This document shows positions 47,746 to 56,151 of a DNA stretch of 64,000 nucleotides, in pieces. Under the pieces are notes generated by a model. The model made no database searches, had not been told where the DNA came from, and was given only the letters and a program-made list of their open reading frames with translations. Made by a program: the position numbers and the translations under genes. How positions within the stretch are numbered: position 1 is the first letter of the stretch; each line of letters begins with the position of its first letter. Source of the DNA: Sphingomonas sp. IC-11 (GTDB lineage: Bacteria > Pseudomonadota > Alphaproteobacteria > Sphingomonadales > Sphingomonadaceae). The DNA is taken from NCBI RefSeq assembly GCF_021043365.1, contig NZ_JAJNDU010000006.1, positions 62,001-126,000 on the forward strand, written 5' to 3'.

Positions 47746-48266
47746 GGTTTTCTCCCCCATTCAGGTCTGGGGAGCAATCGTTCCGGCATGACCACAAGAC
47801 CGCTCCGCCGAGCGCCTGAGATCCCGACTTAGCAGATAAGGCAGCGGATGTACCGACGCTAATTCGCGATGCGCCAGGCTCCGGAACAGCAATCGAAGTG
47901 ACTGGAACAAGCATTCGCGTCAGGGAGTCGTGCTGGAACATATGCCCACATCACCTCTACACGACCCGACGGACTTATATCGCTCACAATCTATTAGGTC
48001 ACTTCGTTGCTCGAGTCACGCAGGATTACGGCACAACTTCCCCTAAGGGCAGAGCGCATCACCAACGAAAAGCGGTACTGAAGAGAGGCCGAGTAACGGG
48101 CGGGGTTCGAGGGAGCACCACTTAAACGCTGCAACGCTGTTGCCAGCGAAGGTAGTCGCCGACACTGCTTCGCGGCAAGCTAAGCACCCATCTTGCCATG
48201 ACTATTCTGCCCTCAACACGCACCGGAGGATGAGCGAGCGGCGCCGTTCCGCGCCCGCACCCGTGT
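47746..48266. other. 520-base stretch without a recognisable gene
   Basis: I find no convincing coding frame on either strand. The left end holds the winged-helix gene's promoter. Between about 47930 and 48070 the base composition drops in G+C compared with the surroundings (for example TTATATCGCTCACAATCT), which could be decayed or foreign DNA. No tRNA-like fold or repeat is apparent. Confidence 0.6.
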
Positions 48267-49112
48267 TCAACCTGCCGTAGCGCCGATCGGGACCGGTGTG
48301 GCTGCGGCCACTTGTGCGTCGATCGTGGCAAACAATCGGCCTTCCGCCATCTCGTCGCGGGTCTGTTCCGGGTGCAACGTGGCCATATGGTCCAGCGCGA
48401 CCAGCTCGCGCGGAACATACCAGTGCAAGCGATCGCTATGATATGCTTCCCAGACCGTCTCGGCCACTTCGCGCGGCGGGATCGCACGGAAAACGCCTGC
48501 CTTCGGTGCTGCTGCTGCTGCGCCTTCGGGAAGGATCGGCGTGTCGATCAGCGCCGGCAGCACGTCCGCCACGCGGATACCGTATGGCTTCAACTCGATC
48601 GCCAGCGCCTCGGTCAGCCCCTTCACCGCATGTTTGGTGGCCGAATAGACCGCGATCATCGGCATGCCATAAGTGGCCGACGAGGAGGATGTGGTGAAGC
48701 ACATCGACTCCGGCGTAGCCTTCAGCAACGGGATCGCTAGGTGAATGCCGGTCAACACTCCGACGAAGTTCACGTTCACGACGGCGAGCACGTCCTCCCA
48801 AGGCTGATCCGCAAAGGGCCCGCCGCGGCCGATGCCGGCGTTGTTGTAGAGAATGTCGAGCCGACCCCCGCTGGCCGCGGCGAACCGATCCAGTGCCGCC
48901 GCATAGGCCGTACGGTCGGTTACATCCAGACGCTGGACCAAGCAGTTGTCGCTGCCCAGCTCCTGCTCCAACCGTGCCAGCCCAGCCTCGTTGATGTCGA
49001 CGCCGCCAATGAACCAGCCTTGCCGGGCGAACAGCCGCGCCGTTTCCAACCCCATGCCGGAGGCCGCGCCAGTGATGAAGATCGCCTTTCGGCCGTTTGC
49101 GGCGGCGCTCAC
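48267..49112 (-). CDS. short-chain dehydrogenase/reductase
   Basis: A 281-residue classical SDR. The coenzyme loop is TGAASGMG (14-21), NNAG is at about 90-93, and the catalytic triad is Ser (SSSS, about 143-146), Tyr156 and Lys160 (YSATK). GTG 49112 is the start: GGAGG lies upstream and it overlaps the LLM gene stop in a GTGA arrangement. Two-gene operon with the LLM flavin enzyme. It probably oxidises the hydroxyl group made by that monooxygenase; the substrate is not known. Confidence 0.9.
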   Translation of the reverse strand: MSAAANGRKAIFITGAASGMGLETARLFARQGWFIGGVDINEAGLARLEQELGSDNCLVQRLDVTDRTAYAAALDRFAAASGGRLDILYNNAGIGRGGPFADQPWEDVLAVVNVNFVGVLTGIHLAIPLLKATPESMCFTTSSSSATYGMPMIAVYSATKHAVKGLTEALAIELKPYGIRVADVLPALIDTPILPEGAAAAAPKAGVFRAIPPREVAETVWEAYHSDRLHWYVPRELVALDHMATLHPEQTRDEMAEGRLFATIDAQVAAATPVPIGATAG

Positions 49113-50326
49113 TCCGCGGCCTCCGCCTTCTTGTCGAGGCCCATCGCGGCGAGAATTTCGGGACGGATGTTTTCCGTTCCCTTCTTCTGGATATGCTCCG
49201 CCAGCCGCGCCCCGACGGCAGCCTGCGCCTCGCCGATGAACCGTGGCCGGTTGGTGGCCGCCCATTCGATCGAAGCCTGGCGATTGGCGTTCATGCCATT
49301 CACCTCCGGCACGACATAGCGGGCGATCATTTCATAGGATTTCTTCTTGTTCTCCCATTCGGCCCAATTGTTATCGAGAAGGAGGAAGGCGCCAAAGCCG
49401 CCTGACTGCTCGCGCAGGCGCTCGATCTGCTTCACCGCATCCTCCGGCGTACCCACAACTGCCATGCCGGAGTTGACGATCGCATCGACCGGATCCGAGC
49501 CATCGGTGGGCGCCAGCGGCAAAGCCGCCACTTCGCGGAAATAATACAGCCACTTGTCCAGGCCGGCGCGAACCTGCGCGCGCGCCTCTTCACGGGATGC
49601 CGCCACATGCATGGGGCCGACGAGCCGCCACTGACTGCGATCCACCTTTGTCCCGCTTTCGGCGGCCTGCTGCTCCGCAATCGCCCAGTTCGAGGTCAGT
49701 GCGTTGAACCCGCCGGTCTGGGTCGCACCAATCGACAACAGCCCAAGCCCGTGCCGGCCAGCCGCCGTCGCGCCTGATGGCGACACCTGGCTGGCAACGC
49801 TGATCTCCACCGACGGGCGGCTGTACGGCAGCATCTGCAGCCGCGCCTCGTTCAGCTCGAACCAGTCAGTCTTCTTCGTCACCTGCTCGCCGCGCAGCAA
49901 GGGCACCAGCACGTCCAGCGCCTCGTCCATGCGATCGCGCTGCCGCGACACCGGAATGCCCATCATGAAGGCGTCGGAAGGCAGCGCGCCTGGGCCAACG
50001 CCGAACATCACGCGACCCCGCGTGATATGATCCAGCTGGTTGATACGATCTGCCAGCATTAACGGATGGTGATAGGGCAGCGACGACACGCCCGTCCCCA
50101 GGCGGATGTGGCGGGTACGCTCGGCAACCGTAGCGATGAACAATTCCGGGCTGGCGATCAGTTCGTAGCCGGCGGAATGGTGCTCACCCAACCAGGCCTC
50201 GTCGAAGCCAAGCTTGTCCATATGCACGACGAGGTCGAGATCCCGCTCCAGCGCAAGCGTGGGATTTTCGTTCAGCGGGTGAAACGGCGCAATGAAGGCG
50301 CCGAAACGGATTTTGTCCCCGGCCAT
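49109..50326 (-). CDS. LLM-class flavin-dependent monooxygenase, limonene-monooxygenase-like
   Basis: A 405-residue bacterial-luciferase-like FMN enzyme. Signatures are FGAFIAPFHPLNENPTLALE, KLGFDEAWLGEHHSAGYELI, TRHIRLGTGVSSLPYHHPLMLADRINQLDHITRGRVMFGVGPG, and GLGLLSIGATQTGG. These match the limonene 1,2-monooxygenase/LimB-type branch better than alkanal luciferases or nitrilotriacetate monooxygenases. It needs reduced FMN from a partner flavin reductase, which is not seen next to it. First gene of the operon with the SDR, divergent from the TetR regulator. Confidence 0.88.
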   Translation of the reverse strand: MAGDKIRFGAFIAPFHPLNENPTLALERDLDLVVHMDKLGFDEAWLGEHHSAGYELIASPELFIATVAERTRHIRLGTGVSSLPYHHPLMLADRINQLDHITRGRVMFGVGPGALPSDAFMMGIPVSRQRDRMDEALDVLVPLLRGEQVTKKTDWFELNEARLQMLPYSRPSVEISVASQVSPSGATAAGRHGLGLLSIGATQTGGFNALTSNWAIAEQQAAESGTKVDRSQWRLVGPMHVAASREEARAQVRAGLDKWLYYFREVAALPLAPTDGSDPVDAIVNSGMAVVGTPEDAVKQIERLREQSGGFGAFLLLDNNWAEWENKKKSYEMIARYVVPEVNGMNANRQASIEWAATNRPRFIGEAQAAVGARLAEHIQKKGTENIRPEILAAMGLDKKAEAAE

Positions 50327-50395
50327 CTCTCTCTCCTCCGATCATCTTTGTGGCGGATGCTAGGGCGGGCATGCTCGCGTGACTAGACACTTTTT

Positions 50396-50407
50396 GAACG
50401 CGTTATG
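50396..50407 (+). promoter_or_regulatory. shared 12-mer, copy 2 (candidate TetR operator)
   Basis: The site reads GAACGCGTTATG on the plus strand. It is centred in the 155-base gap between the LLM monooxygenase (start 50326, minus) and the TetR gene (start 50482, plus), a typical place for a self-regulating TetR. An identical copy is at 45597-45608. Confidence 0.55.
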
Positions 50408-50481
50408 GTAATCAGGGGCGCCGCGGCGTTGCAGCCGGCCGCCCCGCGGCCTACTGCCCTGCAGATGCGAAGGATAAAGGG

Positions 50482-51153
50482 ATGAGCCGGCGAGAGGACG
50501 CCAAGGCAGAACGTCGTCGTCGGATCATCGCCGCGGCACGCGATCTGATCAAGGAAACGGGCGATACGGGCCTGTCGATGCGCGCCATCGCGGCACGGGC
50601 CGGCGTGTCACTGACGACGCCCTACAACCTGTTCGGATCGAAGCGCGCCATTGTCATCGCGCTTCTTGAGGATGTTCGCGAATTCCACGAACGATTTTCG
50701 CAACTCCATCGTGTCGGCGCGATCGACCGGATCTTTCAGGCGGTGTCCATCTCGCTCGCCTACCTCGCGGACGATCCCGATTTCTATCGTACCTTGTGGA
50801 CCGAGGCCTTGCGCTTCGACAGCAAGGAATTGCGCGGCGAACTGCAAACACCGCAACGCTACGGCTTCTGGTGGGCGCTTCTGAACGAAGCCAGCGGCGA
50901 GGGTGCGCTGCTCCCGGATCTGGAGATCGACCCACTCTTGCGCGCGCTTGATTCCGTCTATGTCGCGGCAATGCTGGCGTGGGTGCTCGGGAGCGTCGAA
51001 GTTCACGAGCTCGAAGCGCACGTTGGCTACGGCTACGCTCTCACATTGCGCGGCGCAGCAAGCGACGCGGCGGCAGCAAAATTGGAACGTCGACTGCATG
51101 GTTATCAAAAGGACCTGCTACGGCATCGTGTAACGCCGCTCGCCGCAGCCTGA
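50482..51153 (+). CDS. TetR-family transcriptional regulator
   Basis: A 223-residue regulator. The N-terminal HTH reads RRIIAAARDLIKETGDTGLSMRAIAARAGVSLTTPYNLFGSKRAIVIALL, a standard TetR DNA-binding domain, and the C-terminal part is an all-helical ligand/dimer domain. Divergent from the LLM-SDR operon; it probably represses that operon and perhaps the 45.6-kb promoter through the shared 12-mer. The inducer would be the substrate of the cluster, which is unknown. Confidence 0.92.
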   Translation: MSRREDAKAERRRRIIAAARDLIKETGDTGLSMRAIAARAGVSLTTPYNLFGSKRAIVIALLEDVREFHERFSQLHRVGAIDRIFQAVSISLAYLADDPDFYRTLWTEALRFDSKELRGELQTPQRYGFWWALLNEASGEGALLPDLEIDPLLRALDSVYVAAMLAWVLGSVEVHELEAHVGYGYALTLRGAASDAAAAKLERRLHGYQKDLLRHRVTPLAAA

Positions 51154-51162
51154 TAATACTGC

Positions 51163-51189
51163 CGTCGCGCCGGTTTGCCCGGCGCGACG
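51163..51189. terminator. bidirectional hairpin between convergent genes
   Basis: A perfect 11-bp stem (51163-51173 with 51179-51189, CGTCGCGCCGG arm), loop TTTGC, placed between the convergent TetR and cystathionine gamma-synthase-like genes. No T-run follows on either side. Confidence 0.65.
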
Positions 51190-51218
51190 ACAATCACGCG
51201 AGTTGCCGATGCGCGGCC

Positions 51219-52541
51219 TCAGCCGCTGATCGCGTCCAGGGCCTGGGCGAAGTCGGCAATCAGATCGTCCGCATCCTCCACACCGATCGAGATGCGCACC
51301 AGATTGTCGGTGATCCCCAGCGCGGCCTTGCGCGCATCCGGCACCGACAGGTGAGTCATGGCGGCCGGGTGGCTCGCCAGCGTCTCCGTGCCGCCCAGGC
51401 TCACCGCCAGCTTGGCAATCTTCAAGGCATCCAGGAACGCGAACGCCTCCGCTTCACCACCCTTCAGATACAGGGAGAAAGTGGAGCCGGCACCGTTGCA
51501 ATGGCGGCGGTAAATGTCGGCCTGCCGCTGATCGCTGCCGCCTTCGAGGAAGCCGAGGTAGCCGACCCTCTCGACCGCGGGGTGATCACGCAGGAAGGCG
51601 CAGACCTTGGCCGCATTCTCGCCAGCACGGCTCATGCGCAGTTCCAGCGTTTCCAGACTGCGCAGGAGCATCCAGGCGGTGTTCGGGTCGCAGATCGTGC
51701 CGATGGTGTTCCGCATCAGCCGGATCGTGTCCATATGCGCCTTCGACCCAAGCACACCGCCAGCAACGAGATCGCTGTGGCCGCCGGCATATTTGGTGAG
51801 GCTATACACGACGAGGTCGGCGCCATGGCGCAGCGGCTTATGCCACAGCGGACCAAGGAAGGTGTTGTCGATGGCGATCGGCGGCTTGTTCGCGCCGGTG
51901 AAGATCGCGTCGCGGCTCGCCGCAACTGCCTCCACATCGACGAGCGCGTTGGTCGGGTTTGCGGGGCTTTCGAGATAGATCAGGGCCACATTGCCCGACG
52001 CCGCCTTCGACAGCACCGCATCGATTTCCTCGCGTGTCGCGCCGGCGGGGAAATCGAGCCAGTGCACGCCAAAGCGGCCGAGGATGCGGGCGATCAGCGT
52101 CTCCGTGGCGGCGTAAAGCGGGCCGGAGTGGACGATCGTATCGCCGGGCTTCACCATGGACAGGAACAAGGTGGCGATCGCCGACATGCCGCTTGAAAAG
52201 ATCAGCGCATCCTCGGCATCTTCCCAGACGGAAAGGCGATCCTCCAGGATCTCCTGGTTCGGCCCGTTGAAGCGCGAATAGACGAGCCCTTCCGCGCCGC
52301 CCGGCCGCTTGCCGGTAACACCCTCGAAGTGGCGCTTGCCGGCCGCGGCGTTGGGAAACACAAAGGTGGAGGTGAGGAAGATCGGCGGCTTCAGCGAGCC
52401 TTCGGACAAGGCCGGATCATAGCCATGCCCCATCATCAGCGTTGCCGGCTTCAGCTTCCGTCCGCCGATCTCGTCCACCGCCGGCTTGGGCGATACACGC
52501 GGCGCAACGCCGGTAAGATCGGCTTCGGTTTCCTTGGTCAT
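51219..52541 (-). CDS. cystathionine gamma-synthase-family PLP enzyme
   Basis: A 440-residue Cys/Met-metabolism PLP enzyme. The Schiff-base lysine is Lys250 in VVYSLTKYAGGHSDLVAGG. Other signatures are SGMSAIATLF, YLESPANPTN, AIDNTFLGP and the C-terminal SLGGTETLASHPAAMTH. It is longer than most members because of an N-terminal extension of about 35 residues (PKPAVDEIGGRKLKPATLMMG), typical of one 'cystathionine gamma-synthase family' subgroup. Gamma-synthase, gamma-lyase and O-acylhomoserine sulfhydrylase activities cannot be told apart by reading alone. It would feed the methionine route served by the metH genes in this window. Confidence 0.9.
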   Translation of the reverse strand: MTKETEADLTGVAPRVSPKPAVDEIGGRKLKPATLMMGHGYDPALSEGSLKPPIFLTSTFVFPNAAAGKRHFEGVTGKRPGGAEGLVYSRFNGPNQEILEDRLSVWEDAEDALIFSSGMSAIATLFLSMVKPGDTIVHSGPLYAATETLIARILGRFGVHWLDFPAGATREEIDAVLSKAASGNVALIYLESPANPTNALVDVEAVAASRDAIFTGANKPPIAIDNTFLGPLWHKPLRHGADLVVYSLTKYAGGHSDLVAGGVLGSKAHMDTIRLMRNTIGTICDPNTAWMLLRSLETLELRMSRAGENAAKVCAFLRDHPAVERVGYLGFLEGGSDQRQADIYRRHCNGAGSTFSLYLKGGEAEAFAFLDALKIAKLAVSLGGTETLASHPAAMTHLSVPDARKAALGITDNLVRISIGVEDADDLIADFAQALDAISG

Positions 52542-52617
52542 TCTTTGGCTCCGCTAGGAAATAGGGGCGCATTCAGCGCCAGACGCTGCAGCTAGCACCA
52601 ACACCCCGAACTGGCGA

Positions 52618-53040
52618 TCAACCGGCAGTATAAGGCGTGAACGGGCCGATGGCGCAGCTGCCGGTCGGGAAACGGGCCGCACGGTCGACAGTGGTGGCAA
52701 TGTCGCCGCGGCACAGCCGGGGGCCGAACTGGCGCGTGACCAAGGCGTCGCCGCGCGCGACATTCTCGCACCCGCCAGCGGTTTGGGAGACGAAGATGCG
52801 ATTGCGGCTTTCGCGATAGATCAGCTTGTCACCGATCGCCCGAAGGGAGATGTTGCGGAAGCGCGTGTCGATGCAATCGACCGGCTGCTGCGGCTGCAGA
52901 CGCGCAAGCTCCTTTTCCACCCGGATCTGTTCGCGTGTGTAGGGACCGGGCCGGCGATCGTCGGCCGCGCTGGCGGCAGACATGGCAGCAGCCCCAGCGG
53001 CAGCCGCGAGCGCGAAGGATATCAGTACCTTGGCCATCAT
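52618..53040 (-). CDS. small secreted four-cysteine protein, paralogue of 19038-19433
   Basis: A 140-residue protein with signal peptide (AKVLISFALAAAAGAAAMSAASA); ATG 53040 follows AGGAG. The mature part has four cysteines (PVDCIDT, GGCENV, PRLCRGD, TGSCAIG), suggesting two disulfides, and ends FTPYTAG. It aligns by eye with the protein at 19038-19433, which lacks the second and fourth cysteine. Family name unknown to me; probably periplasmic. Confidence 0.8.
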   Translation of the reverse strand: MMAKVLISFALAAAAGAAAMSAASAADDRRPGPYTREQIRVEKELARLQPQQPVDCIDTRFRNISLRAIGDKLIYRESRNRIFVSQTAGGCENVARGDALVTRQFGPRLCRGDIATTVDRAARFPTGSCAIGPFTPYTAG

Positions 53041-53076
53041 CGTCACTCCTGCCCGCCGCTCATCCGCATAACGCCG

Positions 53077-53814
53077 TCACCCGCGGAAATTATCCTTCGC
53101 CGTGCGGCGTTCGCCCAATTGCTCGGCACTTTGCGCGCGCAGGAACGGGTTGGTGGCCAATTCCTCCCCGATCGTGGTTGGGATGGTCGCTTCTCCAGCG
53201 GCGCGCGCTGCGTCGACCCGAGTCATCCGTTCCCTGATTGCGGCGTTCTCCGGCTCCGCGACCAGCGCATAGCGGCCGTTAGACTGGGTGTATTCGTGGC
53301 CACAGTAAACGCGCGTTTCGGCCGGCAATCGGGCATAACGCTGCATGTTGCCGAACATGTCGGCCGGCGTACCCTCGAACAACCGCCCACAGCCCATGGC
53401 GAAAAGCGTGTCGCCGGTGAAGATGGCGGCATCGTCGGCGAAATGAAAGGCGACATGGCCCTGGGTGTGGCCGGGTACCGCCAAGACCGTTGCGCGATGA
53501 TCGCCGAGCATTACCGTGTCACCTTCGCCAACACCCCGGTCGACTGCGCCGATCTTTGCGCGCTCGGCCTCCGGTGCGGTCACGCTCGCGCCCGTGGCGC
53601 TGACGATTGCCGCATTGCCGCCCACGTGATCGGGGTGCCAGTGCGTGTTCCAGATCTCGCCAATCGTCCACCCCCGCGCCGCAGCGGCATCAAGCAACGG
53701 CTGCGCTTCGCCCGGATCGATCGCCATGGTGGCGCCGCTGTCCGGATCGTGGACCAGCCAGCTGTAATTGTCGCTCAGCACGGGCACGCGGACGATCTCA
53801 AGTGGCGATGGCAT
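53077..53814 (-). CDS. gloB: hydroxyacylglutathione hydrolase (glyoxalase II)
   Basis: About 245 residues from ATG 53814, chosen because AAGGGGG then has a 5-base spacing. Metallo-beta-lactamase fold: binuclear metal motif T-H-W-H-P-D-H (57-63), GHTQGHVAFHF, FTGDTLFAMGCGRLFEGTPADM and YCGHEYTQSN are glyoxalase II hallmarks. It cleaves S-D-lactoylglutathione to lactate and glutathione in the cytoplasm. It overlaps the VOC gene upstream by 17 bases, in an operon with gloA. Confidence 0.95.
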   Translation of the reverse strand: MPSPLEIVRVPVLSDNYSWLVHDPDSGATMAIDPGEAQPLLDAAAARGWTIGEIWNTHWHPDHVGGNAAIVSATGASVTAPEAERAKIGAVDRGVGEGDTVMLGDHRATVLAVPGHTQGHVAFHFADDAAIFTGDTLFAMGCGRLFEGTPADMFGNMQRYARLPAETRVYCGHEYTQSNGRYALVAEPENAAIRERMTRVDAARAAGEATIPTTIGEELATNPFLRAQSAEQLGERRTAKDNFRG

Positions 53815-54214
53815 CATAGCCCCCTTCATTGAATTCGATCAGGCAAAAGCCGTGGCCGAACGGATCGGCAAAGGTTGCGATCCGCCCATAGGGTGCATCG
53901 CGCACGCCAGTTTCGTCCACGGCCCCTGCGGCAATCGCGACGGAACGGGCACGGTCGATATCCTCGACTGCCACGTCCAGATGCACCGGCGTCCAGTGAC
54001 GGCGATAGTCCCGCACCGCCGGGGAAGCGCGGCTTGCCACACTGCCACCGGCCACCTCCAGCAGATACAGCGGCGCTTCCAGGCCAAGCAGTTCGACCGC
54101 GCCGCCACCAAGCCGTTGACCGACGGTCACGCCGAATACGTCGCAGTAGAAACGCTCCGCCCGCGCGAGATCGGGAACATCAAGGTTCACGATCAGTCGC
54201 GCGGGCGCCGGCAT
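53798..54214 (-). CDS. VOC-family glyoxalase-fold protein
   Basis: A 138-residue vicinal-oxygen-chelate protein with two beta-alpha-beta-beta-beta modules: ARLIVNLDVPDLARAERFYCDVFG near the N-terminus and TPVHLDVAVEDIDRARSVAI then FADPFGHGFCLIEF at the C-terminus. The start at 54214 overlaps the gloA stop in an ATGA arrangement. It lies between gloA and gloB, so a role in aldehyde detoxification is plausible, but VOC proteins vary widely in activity. Confidence 0.88.
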   Translation of the reverse strand: MPAPARLIVNLDVPDLARAERFYCDVFGVTVGQRLGGGAVELLGLEAPLYLLEVAGGSVASRASPAVRDYRRHWTPVHLDVAVEDIDRARSVAIAAGAVDETGVRDAPYGRIATFADPFGHGFCLIEFNEGGYDAIAT

Positions 54215-54669
54215 CACCAGGTGCCGGTGTTCGGCATCGACGCCCAGGGTTCCTGTGGCGGCTTCGGACCATTGAGCTGCAGCAGTTCGATCGAAATGCC
54301 GTCCGGCGTCTTCACGAACGCCATATAGCCGTCCCTCGGCGGGCGGTGAACGGTGTAGCCTGCGTCCAGCACCGCCTGGCACGTCGCGTAGATGTCGTCG
54401 CAATCATAGGCGAGATGCCCGAAATTGCGCCCGCCGGTATATTCCTCCGCCGGGCTGCCGTCCTCGGCAGGCCAGTTGTAGGTCAGTTCCACCTCGGCAC
54501 GCGCACGCTCGCCTGGCCCGCGCATATCCTCCGGCGTCGCGAGGAAGATCAGGGTGAAACGGCCTGCCTCGCTATCCATGCGGCGGACTTCTTTCAGCCC
54601 CAGCACCTCAAAGAAGGCAATGGTCTTTTCCGGATCGGCGACCCGGATCATGGTGTGGAGATAACGCAT
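54214..54669 (-). CDS. gloA: lactoylglutathione lyase (glyoxalase I)
   Basis: A 151-residue GloA. MRYLHTMIRVADPEKTIAFFEVLGLKEVRR is the classic N-terminus, and the four metal ligands fit His5, Glu61 (EVELTYNW), His85 (NFGHLAYDC) and Glu128 (GISIELLQ). It isomerises the methylglyoxal-glutathione hemithioacetal. First gene of gloA-VOC-gloB, all overlapping, so the complete glyoxalase pathway is one operon here. Confidence 0.95.
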   Translation of the reverse strand: MRYLHTMIRVADPEKTIAFFEVLGLKEVRRMDSEAGRFTLIFLATPEDMRGPGERARAEVELTYNWPAEDGSPAEEYTGGRNFGHLAYDCDDIYATCQAVLDAGYTVHRPPRDGYMAFVKTPDGISIELLQLNGPKPPQEPWASMPNTGTW

Positions 54670-54681
54670 CTATCCTCCAGG

Positions 54682-55395
54682 TTACTTCTGTTGGTCGGCA
54701 GCGAATTGCGTCAACGCACGAGCGGCGGATTGGCCCGCCGGGCGATCGGGCGCGAGCCGTGCAGCCTCGGTCCAGGCAGCCTTGGCGCCTGCTTCGTCGC
54801 CGCTCGCTGCCGCGATATTGCCGGCTTCCAGCTGCACCTGCGCGTCGTCAGCGGAGCGCCGAAGCGCCTGGCCGATATCCGCCTTGGCCCGCACCAGATC
54901 GCCGGTACGCCGCGCCAGCGTGGCGGAAAGCAGCCAAGCCAGCGGATCGTCCGCCGCATCCTTCAGCGCCAGATCAAGATCGCCACGCGCGGCTTTGACA
55001 TCGCCCAGCGCCACAAGAGCGCGAGCCCGGTCGAGGGCAGCCTCCCCCCGCTCAAGGCCGGTCAGGGTTCCCGCCGCAAGAGCAGCGTCGAGCGCAGCGC
55101 GCGCCTTGGTCGGATCCTGTCCCGCCAACCAGGCATTGCCCGCCTGTGCCCAGTATCGCGCTGCCGAGCCGTCGCGGGCGAGCTCGGACACCCGGGCGGC
55201 CTCCTCGAATGCCGATGCCGCTTCAACGAAGCGATCCTGCCCCGTCAGCGCGATGCCCAGGCAGGCACGCCCGCTCGCGCTTCGATCCGCGCTCGCGCGC
55301 CGCTCTGCCGCCACCGGGTCGCTGGCGGCCATTGCAGCACAGTTTTCTGCCGGCGGCAGGGCGGCGGCCTGCAAAGCAAGGCCGAGCAGGATCAT
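54682..55395 (-). CDS. tetratricopeptide-repeat protein, exported
   Basis: About 237 residues from ATG 55395 (MILLGLALQAAALPPAENC), a short signal peptide. The rest is helical repeats of TPR type: RFVEAASAFEEAARVSELARDGSAARYWAQAGNAWLAG, KARAALDAALAAG, ALVALGDVKAARGDLDLAL, GDLVRAKADIGQAL, and GDEAGAKAAWTEAARLAPDRP. It is probably a periplasmic scaffold. The start overlaps the hydrolase gene stop (ATGA). The stop lies 12 bases before gloA, so it may share that transcript. Confidence 0.87.
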   Translation of the reverse strand: MILLGLALQAAALPPAENCAAMAASDPVAAERRASADRSASGRACLGIALTGQDRFVEAASAFEEAARVSELARDGSAARYWAQAGNAWLAGQDPTKARAALDAALAAGTLTGLERGEAALDRARALVALGDVKAARGDLDLALKDAADDPLAWLLSATLARRTGDLVRAKADIGQALRRSADDAQVQLEAGNIAAASGDEAGAKAAWTEAARLAPDRPAGQSAARALTQFAADQQK

Positions 55396-56108
55396 CGCAG
55401 CACATCCTCGACCGTGCGGATCAACAAGGCGATGTCTTCGTCGCGCGACAGGCGATGGTCGCCGTTCTTGACCAGCGTCACCTGAACATCGTCGGAGCGG
55501 ATCAGCTCTGCGAGCCGAACCGATTGCGCCCACGGCACGTCAGCATCGCGCTGCCCATGGATCAGCCGCACCGGCATGTCCAAGGCGATCGGACCATGCA
55601 TCAGCCGGCTGGCTTCGCCCGCCTGCCAGAAACGCCGGGTGTAGACCGTCGGCTGCGGACCGTACGGGTTCGGTCGCTCAAGCCGACCATGCTGAAGGAT
55701 GTAGAGCTTTTCTTCCTGGCTGAAGCCCCAGTCGGTGAAGTCCGGCGCCGCGGCGATTCCTACCATGGCAGCGACTCTGTCGGCACGGGCAAGCGCCGCC
55801 AGAAGCATGATCCATCCGCCCATCGAGGAACCGACCAGTACCACCGGACCCTGAACCGCATGGTCGATCATTGCGAGGGCGTCGTCCCGCCAGTCGATGA
55901 GCGACTGTTCCTCGAACGCCCCCTCGCTGGCGCCGCAGCCACCATAATCGAACCGGAGAAAGGAACGGCCGCTGTCCTGCGCCCACTTTTCCAGCGCGAG
56001 CGCCTTGGTGCCGGTCATGTCGGAGGCATAGCCGGGAAGAAAGACGATGGTTGGGCCGGCGCCTTCGGTGAGGTGATAGGCAAGGCGGGGTCGCTGTGCG
56101 GAGGTCAT
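55392..56108 (-). CDS. alpha/beta hydrolase (ABHD10-like serine hydrolase)
   Basis: A 238-residue serine hydrolase. FLPGYASDMTGTKALALEKWAQ is the oxyanion region, FDYGGCGASEG follows, and the nucleophile is Ser95 in GSSMGGW; the Asp/His pair is in LIHGQRDADVPW and KNGDHRLSRDED. The pattern matches the ABHD10/palmitoyl-thioesterase-like bacterial group. Substrate unknown. It heads the TPR-gloA-VOC-gloB run of overlapping or closely spaced minus-strand genes. Confidence 0.88.
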   Translation of the reverse strand: MTSAQRPRLAYHLTEGAGPTIVFLPGYASDMTGTKALALEKWAQDSGRSFLRFDYGGCGASEGAFEEQSLIDWRDDALAMIDHAVQGPVVLVGSSMGGWIMLLAALARADRVAAMVGIAAAPDFTDWGFSQEEKLYILQHGRLERPNPYGPQPTVYTRRFWQAGEASRLMHGPIALDMPVRLIHGQRDADVPWAQSVRLAELIRSDDVQVTLVKNGDHRLSRDEDIALLIRTVEDVLR

Positions 56109-56151
56109 CCTTCGCGATGTAGCGACGGGTAGCGGCGAGTGAAAGGCGAGA

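Noticed and set aside
47898..48125. 75-codon plus-strand frame in the large gap
   Set aside because: No ribosome-binding site, no signal or domain, and codon choice unlike the neighbours.
52542..52617. Possible SAM-type riboswitch before the cystathionine gamma-synthase-like gene
   Set aside because: None of the conserved SAM-II or SAM/SAH aptamer blocks could be found in the short leader.
53875..55485. Plus-strand open frame of over 500 codons across the glyoxalase operon
   Set aside because: Antisense to gloA, the VOC gene and the TPR gene; no domain and no ribosome-binding site.
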